A DNA stretch of 64,000 nucleotides from Meloidogyne chitwoodi (Eukaryota > Nematoda > Chromadorea > Rhabditida > Meloidogynidae), in the NCBI GenBank assembly GCA_015183035.1, contig JACZZP010000007.1, positions 1,736,001 to 1,800,000 of the forward strand, read 5' to 3'. Below the pieces are notes generated by a model. It made no database searches, was not told where the DNA came from, and saw only the letters and a list, made by a program, of their open reading frames with translations. The translations under genes and the position numbers were made by a program. Position 1 is the first letter of the stretch, and each line of letters opens with the position of its first letter. Of this stretch, positions 53,259 through 62,799 are shown one piece after another.

Positions 53259-54520
53259 AAATTAATAAAATAATTATTTATAAATTTATTCTAATAAAAA
53301 GACGGTCTGATAAATATTCTAATGTCTTTTTATTAGAATAACTTAATATTTTCATTGAAAATATTTTTATTTTTTTAGTTTCTAATTAATTAATTTTGTC
53401 ATTATTATTTTTTACATCAATTTTGTTTTTATTCCCTAACCCCTTTGCTTTGTTTTTTTTTAATTTTGCTTTTAATCCATTCAAAACTTTAAGGACAGAT
53501 ATATTTTAATTTTATTTTTACAAAATAATTTTATTAAAATATTATATTTAAATAAATAAATTTTATATAATAATAATAATTTAATTTTTGGGCATTTCCA
53601 GGTTTCGTTTTTATTTTTTTAATTATTTAAAATTTAATTAGAATAATGTTTACTCAACTAATAAAAATAAAAAAAAAGTTTAAGAGCTCTTATACTGTAT
53701 TTTCTGGGAAAAACTAAAAAAGACAATTAAGGGAAGGATTAGAGGTCATTAAATAAATAAAGAAAATAAGTAAAGATTTTTAATAGAATTTTATAAAAAT
53801 AAAAATGAATTCATCAATTCACACAAAAATTTTTCTTTTTTCTTTTTCTCTGATTTCTTTTTTCAACAATAACAAAAATAAAAAATAAAAAAATTACAAA
53901 ATATTGGCCTTTAACCATACGGCATTTTATTTTAATTTATATATTTTTGGGAGGACCTAAAAATAAACGGAAATTACCGACAAAAATAAAAAGTGTTTAG
54001 AAAAGCGGAAAAAGGGTTTTTTTAATGAAAATATTGTTTGGAGAATTGTTGTCCTGTAAAAAGAATTTTTTATTTATTTAATTAAAAAAAGAATTAATTA
54101 AAATCTACAAAAAAGCTTTTTTATTTAAAATTATTTTTTTATTAATTACTGGAATTTATTTATAATATTCTAATAAATATATTTTATTTAAATATAAGTT
54201 TATATTAACATTTTATTTTACCAAATAATTTTCTAAAAATTTGCAGCTGTCCCTTTACCTCATTATTATTTTTATTAATTTTTAGTTTATGTACTATTTA
54301 ATATAATTTTTATTTGAAAAAACTTTGTGCTTTTTAAATACCTATAAATATAATTATTAAGATTTTAAATATTTTACTTTATAAGGAAATAATTATTTTA
54401 ATGTTTATAAAATAATTATTTATTTTTCATAAAAATTAATTATTTTTAATTTTTATATTAATTTAATTAAAAATAAATATTAAATAATTATATTTAGATT
54501 TTTAATTAATTAAAAAAATA
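53259..54520. other. AT-rich spacer between C2 and olfactomedin-like genes
   Basis: Holds a 50-base MITE (53289-53338) right after the C2 stop codon; otherwise it is AT-rich with no credible frame. The 3' end of the C2 gene has AATAAAA words. Confidence 0.6.
53289..53338. mobile_element. TTCTAATAAAAAG foldback MITE, copy 2
   Basis: TTCTAATAAAAAGAC (53289-53303) and GTCTTTTTATTAGAA (53324-53338) form a perfect 15-bp inverted repeat around 20 bases, flanked by TA at 53287-53288 and 53339-53340. This minimal element sits 30 bases beyond the C2-gene stop and may lie in its 3' UTR. Confidence 0.75.
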
Positions 54521-57020
54521 ATGTCTTCAATAAATAATTCAATTGAAAAAAATAATAATTCAAATAATTTAAATAAAATTTTAATAGAAGAAAAATATCA
54601 TCAATATTGCCTAAAATGTCAAAAACAAATAAATAAAAAACAACAAAAACTTTGTTTAATTAAAAATATTTTTTGTTTTATTTTAATTATTTTTTTAATT
54701 ATTTTTTCTTTAATTTTTTTAATATTACCAACATTTTTAATTAATAATAAACAAAATGAAATTATTTTAAAAAATAATAATAATAATTGTTTATGTTTAT
54801 TAGAAAAAAAGAAGGAAATAATTAAACAAAATAATAATATTTTATTAAATAAAAATAATAATAAAATTAGAAGAAAAAGATCAAATTTTGTAAGTAAATT
54901 TTAAACAAATAGGAGAGGACATTTAAAAATTAATATAAAAGAAATAATAAATATCTAAATAGGTATTACTGTTAAGGGAAGGGTAAAATTATATTAATTT
55001 TTGTTGGATTAATGATATCACAGGTCAAGAAAAAAATTCAGTTAAAGTTTATACCAATTTTAGGGGATTAATCAACAGGTAAGAGGTGACATTATATATT
55101 TCTTTTTAATAATAAATGTGACAAATTAAAGAATGTTTTATTTTTATAATAAATAAATAGTTTAATAGATTGGATTAAATCTAATAAAATAATTTAAAAA
55201 AATAAATAAAAATATTTACTAATAATTTTTAATATTTTAGTTTGAAATGCCAGTAGAGTATAACACAATAAATCAAGAAGAAATAGACTTTAAAAATAAT
55301 AATAAATATATTATAAATAATTATTCACTTTTAATGGTTCCACTTTATGCTCAGATTCCTGTATTATTTTTTTTAAATTATTTATTAAAAAATATTTATT
55401 TTAAAGGCCAAAACATTAAATGAATATTGTCTTTATAATTTTAATAAAGAATTTACTAAAGATTTTGAAAAAAACAAATTTAAAAATAATAATAATATTA
55501 ATGAAGATAATAGAACATTTAAATTAAATAATAAATTAAATAAACAATTTGTAGACAGAAAAAAAATTAAAAAAATTAGAAAACATTCAAGTTAGTGAAT
55601 ATTATTTAATTTATTTAATTTTTAATTAAATAAATTAATTTTTAAAATTTAAATAATATAGCTCTTTGTTCATCAACAATTAGTTATATTAGTCCACCCC
55701 GTTTAATTAATAAACAAACTGATCAAACAATAAATAGTGCTATAAGAAGAGGTAATCGTTGGTTTATGAGTGAATATGGAAATAGGTAAATTTAATTTAA
55801 TTTAATTTAATATTTTTATTTTATTCAATTTAAAGTTATACATTATTACAATATGACAATATTAGTGAAAATATAAATAATAATAATTATTTAAATTCTC
55901 AATTATCATTTCCTTCATTTATTCACACAATTTCTGTCCCCTTTTATGGCACTGATAATACAATTGGAGGAATTTCAGGAAATGAAATATTTTTTTATCA
56001 AATTTATTCTCTTTTTTCTAAAGAAGAAGGTGTTTTAATACAAGCATTTAATTTAAATACTGGACAAAAAATTAAAAAATTAATTTATGCAGAAAATGTA
56101 AGAGAGTTTGTTTATTAAAATAATTATTGAAGAATATTATTATTAGAATATTTTGGTTTTATTTAATTAGAGAACTCGTTAATAATAATTTTAAAATTCG
56201 GCCGATCTCTAGTCTTTAGGTGTTTACCAACAAGGTTTTTATAAATTAAACTCATTTCTCTCTGTTCAAAATAAAGTTCTCTTGGCAACATCATCCCAAT
56301 CAACAGTCTTTCACACATAATAACAAAAAATTAAAAATAATTAATTAAAATATACCCACTAATTTTAATTAATTTTTAGATTCCATTATATGGCACAAAA
56401 TTATCAAAAACAACAAATTTATTAAAATCCAAAGATTATTTAAATAAAAAAGAAAATATTTACTCTTCAATAGATTTTGAATTTGATCAATTATTACCTT
56501 CTTCTTCATTTAAAAATTCAAATAATTCTTCAAAAATTCTTTGGGTACTTTATCGCCCATTTTCGTCAAAATTTTTAAAAAATTCATCACTTTCTGTTCT
56601 TAAATTATCACCAGATAATTTAGAAGAATTAGGACATTGGGAATTAGAAAATATTGACCCAACTAAAATAATTAATTGTTTTATAGCAAAAGGTGTATTA
56701 TACAAAATAATAATTGATAATAATAATAAAATAAATAAAAATGAAGAAAAAAATTTAAAAGTTTTTATAATACCAATTTTTGATTTTAATAAAGACAAGG
56801 CTTTGTTAAATTTAAAACCTTTAAAATTTAAAAGAGGTAATTGGACAATAAATAAATTAAATGGAAGAATTATGATTACAAATGTTCAATATGATATGGT
56901 TTTTAATTTTAAATATTTTTTAGTTTAATTTATTTTTTAATTTTTAAAAAATAGTTAACTGATAGTATTAGTGTTACTGAAAATGGAAAAATTTATGTAC
57001 TCGAATTATTTAGAAATTAA
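54521..57020 (+). CDS. Type II membrane olfactomedin-like protein (UNC-122/gliomedin-like)
   Basis: A 547-residue protein. Exons: 54521-54889, 55241-55360, 55407-55590, 55662-55785, 55836-56097, 56380-56898, 56955-57020; phase closes. A Cys-containing cytoplasmic end (CLKCQKQ) precedes one strongly hydrophobic segment (about 47-74), then an Asn-rich stalk with a furin-type site IRRKRS (RRKR about 117-120), then a C-terminal olfactomedin-like domain (about residue 230 on). Domain cues: NRWFMSEYGN, HTISVPFYGTDNTIGG, GVLIQAFNLNTGQKIKKLIY, KILWVLYRPF, SVLKLSPDNLEELGHWEL, FIAKGVLYKI. Gliomedin and C. elegans UNC-122 share this layout, with a collagen stretch that is absent here. It probably acts at the neuromuscular or cell surface and may be shed at the furin site (inference). 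The domain is divergent. Confidence 0.72.
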
Positions 57021-58096
57021 AGAAAAAATAAAGAAAAAATGATTAAGGAATTTTTGTTAATGTTAAGAAATTTAATATTTTTATATAAAAAATAATTATA
57101 AATAAAAAACTAAAAATTATTAATATTAAATTTAAATTATAATCAATTTTTTATTATATGTAATTTATTTAAAAAATAATTTTTTTATTTTTATTTATTA
57201 TTTAACTAAAATTATTCAAGTTTATTTTAAACAGAAAATTAAATTTATATTGTAATTTTCTGAATATTTTTTAATACAATTTGACTTTTTAGACTTTACA
57301 TAAAACTGAAAAATATAGTTATAAACAGTGGTTGGAAATTTCCATTTTGCTCGTACTCGTACTTCGTACCAAAGTACGAGGACGAGTACGAATTTTGGTA
57401 CGAGCTTCCAACCACTGGTTATAAATAAACAAATATTAATAAAATATAAATAAATATTTAAAAAATATATTTATTTAAAATATAAGTACATGTCATATAT
57501 CCACGAATTTCCATCTAATAGATATATTATAAGAGATATTTTTTAATAAAAGAGAATATTAGAGAAATAAAGGGAATATTGTCAATTGTAAGTAATGCCT
57601 AGTGAAGGATGATTTGCTGATTGCCTTTCCAAATCACCAATTGCCAAAAATTGAGAAAAAGTGCAGTATCACGAGCTTAAAAAATTGTGGCATCCTCTAT
57701 AATTTATTATATATTTAAGATTTATTAACGAAGAGAGAGAAAGCATTATTCAAAATTCTTCCCTCAATTTTTTAAATTAAATTTTTATGTCAAATTAATT
57801 TAAATAAATAAAATTAAATGTTTTATTTTATAAATATTTAATTTTTTTTTAAATAAAAGTTTTAATTTAGAAGAGAAGAGTGCTAAATTAAAAACAGATT
57901 AAATAAAATTAGAAATTTTTAAATAAAATTGGATACAAGTCCAGATATTTCAGAAAATAGCCCTCGGGAATATAAAAACCTTTATTTTGTACCCGTACTT
58001 CAGATAACTCGGCTGGACTCTGTCCAGGCAATAAAAATATAAAGCAAATTATTATTTTAAAAGAATTCATTTAATTTTTAAAATTAATTTATAGAA
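57021..58096. other. Intergenic region with MITE and duplication flank
   Basis: Contains the 92-base MITE at 57326-57417 and, from about 57650, sequence homologous to the inverted flank near 28860-29270. A patch at 57950-58035 (CCCTCGGG, GTACCCGTACTTCAG, CGGCTGGACTCTGTCCAGG) is the counterpart of 28865-28980 and is likely the J-domain gene promoter. Confidence 0.6.
57326..57417. mobile_element. hAT-type foldback MITE, copy 2
   Basis: Ends CAGTGGTTGG (57326-57335) and CCAACCACTG (57408-57417). The interior pairs CTCGTACTCGTAC with GTACGAGGACGAGTAC. A perfect 8-base target duplication, GTTATAAA, flanks it (57318-57325 and 57418-57425), the hAT signature. It is organised like the element at 29455-29598, with CGTAC words where that one has CATAC. 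Confidence 0.9.
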
Positions 58097-58447
58097 ATGC
58101 GAATTTCAATTTATTCGTTTCTTTTACTCTTCTTTGTTGATTTTATTTTTACTGTTGAGGAAAATTATTATGAGACGTTAGGAATTAAGGAAAATGCAAC
58201 ACAAGAAGATATTAAAGTAGCATACAGAAAATTAAGTTTAAAACATCATCCAGACAAGAATCCTGATAACGAAAAAGAGGCTACAGAAAAGTTTAAAAAT
58301 ATAGGAAAAGCTTATTCAATTTCAATCCTGAGTAATCCTAAAGAAAAGGAAAAATTTGATATAAAACTTCAATCTGATTTAAAGCAAAAAAACTCGAGCA
58401 GAGCAGGACCTACTCAAATTCAAAAAAAAAAAGTAAATTATTATTGA
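58097..58447 (+). CDS. Secreted J-domain (DnaJ-like) protein, copy B
   Basis: A 116-residue frame: signal peptide [19 protein letters not shown] domain with [22 protein letters not shown] and KEKEKFD, then a polar tail ([17 protein letters not shown]). The HPD tripeptide is intact, so Hsp70 stimulation should be possible. Compared with copy A it has an extra SI in the third-helix region (SISILSNP). The frame ends just after an 11-A run followed by GTAAAT, a likely splice donor. One more A would put that donor in phase with the acceptor at 58502-58503 and fuse the J domain to the GKYY-repeat region, so this may be exon 1 of a larger gene. Confidence 0.75.
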   Translation: MRISIYSFLLLFFVDFIFTVEENYYETLGIKENATQEDIKVAYRKLSLKHHPDKNPDNEKEATEKFKNIGKAYSISILSNPKEKEKFDIKLQSDLKQKNSSRAGPTQIQKKKVNYY

Positions 58448-58503
58448 TAAGTTAAAGTTTTTTAATCATAAATATAAAGTACTAACAAACGATTTTTATT
58501 TAG

Positions 58504-59078
58504 CTACAGGAGAAAAAAAATTTTTAATATTTTATGGTAATAGATATTTTATTAATCTAAATGAAGTGCATAAAGAAACATTTAACGAGGATCTAGTTTA
58601 CAACGATGTTAATAAATATTTTATTGATGGAAATGTAGTGTCTAAAGAAGACTTTGAAAATTATATCAATATAATAGATCCAGAACAATCTTTGCACACT
58701 AATAAACCTGAAAATTGGAATGTTCCTGAAAAAAATGCTGCAGAAACATCAAACAATGCTTTTCATGGAACACAACAATTTCCTAGTTACTTTGATGGAA
58801 AGCAAAAGAATCCAAATAATGACAATTATTTCGCTACAGTAAATTCACAACAAAATTGGGACAATAATCAGTCACAATATTTGAACTTTGCTGGAACATC
58901 ACATTATGCCACAGGATCATCAAACAATGCTTTTCATGGAACACAATTTTCTAATTATGGTGGAATGTCAAATATTCCCAATCCTTTTGTAATTCAAAAT
59001 GGTAAATATTATTTGAATGGACAAGAAGTGACTGAGAAAGAATATAAAAAATGGAAATATGCTCAAGGAGGATTTTAA
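58504..59078 (+). CDS. GKYY-repeat protein or exon, copy B (unknown family)
   Basis: An open frame beginning at the acceptor TTTATTTAG (58495-58503) with no ATG in frame near its start, so it is probably a downstream exon, perhaps of the J-domain gene. It encodes GEKKFLIFYGNRYFINLNE, which parallels NNIEIYGKRFYNIKQ of copy A, then NKYFIDGNVVSKEDF, an Asn/Ser/Gln-rich part with two SSNNAFHGTQ-like units, and a C-terminal NGKYYLNGQEVTEKEYKKW. These repeat the KYYxxGxEVTxKEY motif of copy A. Function unknown. The first exon of copy A is absent here. Confidence 0.6.
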
Positions 59079-59113
59079 AAAAGAAAGAAATTTTAAAAAA
59101 TATCAAAGTTGTT

Positions 59114-59493
59114 ACTTTACAAGAATAATTAGAATTTATGATTTTAACTTTTAATATGACAGAAAGTTAAAGTCATATTAAATGTTTTGGAATAATGACA
59201 TTTTACAGAGATTAACATTAATTAGACACCTTGTTGGGCTAAAACACCGTCAGACAAAATAACGCCATCTCCTTATTCCATAAACTTTCTGAATTACCTG
59301 AAACTTTAAGCAGTTATTCCATGACCATCCACTGTTGTGCCAAGACCTTGTCTTTTCTCTATGAAAAAAAAATACATTTTTGTTTGGGCAATGTTTTGAA
59401 AGGTGGTGTTTTAATCCTTACTCATTCGATAGTTTAAATAAGATTTTTAAAAATTTTCCAAATATTTTAATCTACCAATTATTCTTGTAAAGT
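59114..59493. mobile_element. Foldback element downstream of copy B
   Basis: ACTTTACAAGAATAATT (59114-59130) and AATTATTCTTGTAAAGT (59477-59493) are perfect 17-base inverted repeats around 346 bases. A diverged counterpart lies at about 26640-26990 in copy A, so the element predates, or moved with, the duplication. Confidence 0.55.
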
Positions 59494-59818
59494 ACACAAA
59501 GATATTATTGAGACATATCAACGCTGCAAAAGACTAAAAAATGTTTTTTAATTTATCTTTTATTTTAATTTAAATTAGATACTATTTAGTTATATATTTT
59601 TGCAGTATTTTCTCCAAAAATGTATTAATTTTGATAGATTTTGAATATTTTAAACAGAAAAGTAGTAACCAGCCAGATTTTCACACAAAGGGATGCCGCC
59701 AACCTATTGAGGGGTTTTGGGGGAGGGGTCCGAAAAAATCTATGGGTGTAAGGGGTTTTTAGCGGCTTTTCGTTTGATGTTCCAATTAGTCGCGAAGGGT
59801 TTTGACATGAGTTCTTTT

Positions 59819-59943
59819 ATCTTGCCGACAGACTCAAAGGTACTAATTGCTCAATTAGTACCTACTAATTGATTACCTTTCATCTTGCCGCCAGACTCAA
59901 AGGTGTTAATGATCAATTAGTGGTACTAATTGGTTTTTTCCAC
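59819..59943. repeat. Two-copy direct repeat, 63-base period
   Basis: ATCTTGCCGACAGACTCAAA (from 59819) recurs as ATCTTGCCGCCAGACTCAAA (from 59882), each followed by variants of TAATT...CAATTAGT...TACTAATTG. A third, inverted trace (TTGAGTCTGA) occurs near 59963. Confidence 0.75.
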
Positions 59944-60180
59944 AATTTGTAAAGGTGCTACTTGAGTCTGAGGAAGGGTCCATTAGTACTAATTAAACTT
60001 AAGGGTTTAGGTGACAAATTATTAAAAAATTCTAATTGGTCAATTAGTAACAATTAAGGGTTTAAGTTTAAAGTAGAATAAAAAAAGTTATAGCCAAAAA
60101 CAATCGGCTACTCTGAAACACCCACTCTGAAACGACCTTTACCGTTTTTAATTAGTGTTCTTTAAAATTTATTAATTGAA

Positions 60181-60250
60181 GAAAAGTCCGTTGACGAAAA
60201 GTCTGTTGGCGAAAAGTCCTTTGACGAATGGTCTGTTGGTGAAAAGTCGG
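60181..60250. repeat. 15-base tandem repeat, about 4.7 copies
   Basis: Units GAAAAGTCCGTTGAC, GAAAAGTCTGTTGGC, GAAAAGTCCTTTGAC, GAATGGTCTGTTGGT and a partial GAAAAGTCGG. The period is a multiple of three, so a minus-strand frame (60172-60420) reads as NGLFVN/KGLFAN-type repeats, but that frame has no other sign of being a gene. Confidence 0.85.
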
Positions 60251-60394
60251 ACTATCTTTTTTTTTAAATTTTCACAATGCACTGTACCCTTGTTTAGAAA
60301 AGTTTTGGCATAGTGTTTTGGTGAAAAAGAAATAGTGCAGTTTAGAGAATTAAAGGAAAAGCTAGTTATTTTTATGGTTTTTCTGTTTGCTTTT

Positions 60395-62583
60395 TCCTCT
60401 TGCACAACCCCAACTACCACAGCAACATTGGATCGATGAATTTAGTAGCGGTGATAGCACTTCTTTAATTGTTAGTCATCCAAGGAGAAGTGTCCTTCTT
60501 GAAACACATTTGGTATGTATTTAATTTTAATTTTTCTTTAAAAAATGGTGGGAAAAAATATATTTTAGATTTATTTTTCAGATAAATGATGTGCCATCAA
60601 CTGATAGGAGGGTATTACGACAAACACAAACCGGTGAAATTAACTGTAATGCTCCATGGGATGGAAGATGTCCTCCACCGTTAGTTGATAATTTTTTCTA
60701 TAAGAAAATTTTTTAGTTATTATTTTGATCCTGCATTGGCCGTTGGAATCACTGGAGGTGCTGGCATTAAAGAAAGACTGGAACCAAAAGGCATTTCAAT
60801 ATCTTTCTACTATTGCTTCAATGCAAGACTTTAAGGTTTATTTTTTACATTTTTAATAAAAAAAGGATCCAAAGGATGCAGAATTATTACAATTAAAGAA
60901 TTGTATCAATGCATTCTGAACTTATTGCTCTTTGCGGATAAGGGAAAACTTTATGGACGGAGCTGGGAAATTGATTCTACCCCTGACAATTCTTTGCATT
61001 TTGCAAATCAAATTCTTTTTCCTGTCGCAGGTTTTTTTTTTAATATTTAAAGATTTGTTATTTCATTCAAATCAGAATGCGAAAGTGACGTCGATAATAT
61101 AGTTAGCATGGAATCTTGCGGCCTTCGTACTTTTGTTCTTACCAAGAATGGCTGTGTTGGATCTTTGTAAATATAAGTTGTGGGAATAAATTGGGGCGAA
61201 TACTTTCTGAAAAGTCTATCCAAGTTACTGAACCTGTTGATAAATTACTCTGCTGTACGCTTTATATTGCTGTCCTAACAAAAGATGGAAACATTTTTTG
61301 GAGGTTTTTATTTTTTAATTTTATTTTTTCTATTTACTTCAGAGGAATTTATCCATTCAATGAACGTCGAAAGATTTGGGACAAAATTCGTTCTCGTAAA
61401 AAACAAGTTACTTTTGAATCTGATGGAACTGAAATTGTAGTTGGAAGCGAGGTTTTGATTTTTTTAAATGTTTAACAAATTTCTCATTAAGGTGCGCACA
61501 AAATCTACTCCAATTTATTCTTTTGGTTCTTTGGCTGGCAATTTCACTCAATGGTTTTCTATTTTTGTTTCATTATAAAATTAATTCTCAGATTGACGTT
61601 TTATATGAGGATGCTAGGACTTTGAACGAGACCTGTCGCTTTCGTGTTTTTTGGGTAATTTTAAGTTGATATTTATTAAAAAAATACAAATTTTAGAAGT
61701 GCTGCTGCTTTTGACAACTATCAGGGTGAGAAACTACAACAACAAAAGGAGAAACGTGTTTCGTTCAATTGTAAATTTTCCCATTTGTAGAAATCAAGAA
61801 AATTTTCCCTTTTTCTTTTGTTCTTAAATTAGTTTTTATATTTTTTTTTAATTTTATGTGTTCTGGGTATTGAGTGAATTTTTGTTTTTCGATCAATTTC
61901 TGAAATATTTTCGAAAATTTTGGGGCATCTTTGGCAATTTTTTTTAAATTCAAAAATTGTGAAAGTTACATGGTATAGGTCCAAATATTTTAGTAACTGG
62001 CAATCGTAAACGATCTGCTCCTTCAGTGCAAGTTGAAAACGAACAATCATCAACTTTTCAAGCTTCAACTGGGACATCACCCCCTGAAAATAATAATAAT
62101 AGCTCTGCATCTGATGGAAAGGAAAGTGCATGGAATCTTAAGGATTGTATTTTTATTCATGAAGAAGCTGTCAATGATACAAGCATTGTTAAAATTGTAT
62201 GCATATTTTTACTATTTGTTAAGCCTGTTTTTATTTCATTAGAATTAGCGATTTATCCTTATTTTCTTTAAAGGTCGATGGTACTTATTGTGGAATTGTT
62301 TTTAAATCCACAATAGAGAAACTTGAAGCTGATAATGAACTATCATTGGACATCAGCAATCTGGAACTTAAGCTTCATCACGTGGATCAAGATCTTCAGA
62401 AAATTTTCAATTACAGTTCAAACAAATTCGCTTGCCCTCCTCTGTTAAGCGAGTTCTTTCATTTGCTGCAGGTTTATATTCTTTACGTATCTTTTTAATT
62501 TAAATGTTCTTTAGGCTTTCGAATTTTATGTGAAAAGCGTTCAGGCGTACATATTCGAACCTTCTTCCTTTATTAACTCTTAA
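60395..62583 (+). pseudogene. UBR5/HYD-like E3 ligase fragment, frameshifted and truncated
   Basis: Matches the N-terminal beta-propeller region of UBR5 (EDD/HYD), a nuclear HECT E3 normally near 2,800 residues. Exon-like pieces: 60395-60512, 60582-60679, 60717-60840, 60866-61030, 61076-61303, 61343-61451, 61492 to about 61640, about 61700-61770, 61979-62196, 62274-62471, 62515-62583. UBR5-like stretches: VSMHSELIALC, GKLYGRSWEID, LLCCTLYIAVLTKDGNIFW, RGIYPFNERRKIWDKIRSRK, EDARTLNETCRF, AWNLKDCIFIHEE, KIVDGTYCGIVFK. These lie in different frames: near 60790-60830, at 60895, 60938 and 61165 the frame must change without a splice signal. After KIVDGTYCGIVFK the chain departs from UBR5 and stops at 62583, with no UBR box or HECT domain. 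Probably a decayed partial copy; assembly indels could explain some breaks. Confidence 0.7.
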
Positions 62584-62799
62584 TAAAAATTTTTTGTTTA
62601 TAATTAAATGTTTAATCAATTTAATACTTATATTTTTAATTTAAATTTTTAAAATGTTTTAGGTGTTTAATCTTATTCAAGGGGGCTTTTATTATTTTAT
62701 TGTTTTTTCTACAAGGAAAATAAATTGTGTGTTTATATATTAGGTTTAAGGTAAATATTTTTTAATTGTAAAATAAAAAATTGTTTTGTAGTTTGAAAT

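Larger units (their letters stand above)
57650..59530 (+). repeat. Inverted segmental duplication, copy B
   Basis: Plus-strand counterpart of 26600-29270. Gene order is kept (J-domain gene then GKYY-repeat region) with matching non-coding anchors on both sides. Copy B lacks an equivalent of the first exon (28257-27838) of the copy A repeat gene. Confidence 0.75.
59079..60394. other. Intergenic region with foldback and tandem repeats
   Basis: 59114-59493 is bounded by inverted repeats and shared with copy A; 59690-60060 is GC-richer with repeated ATTAGTAC-type words; 60181-60250 is a 15-base tandem repeat. No gene seen. Confidence 0.6.

Noticed and set aside
29455..57417. The two hAT-type MITEs as part of the inverted duplication
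   Set aside because: Their relative orientation and target duplications differ from what a single duplicated insertion would give.
60172..60420. 82-codon minus-strand frame with NGLFVN-type repeats as a repeat protein
   Set aside because: Produced by the 15-base tandem repeat; the remainder overlaps UBR5-like sequence on the other strand.
62026..62271. Separate small gene starting near 62026
   Set aside because: It is part of the UBR5-like exon 61979-62196 (AWNLKDCIFIHEE), not an independent gene.
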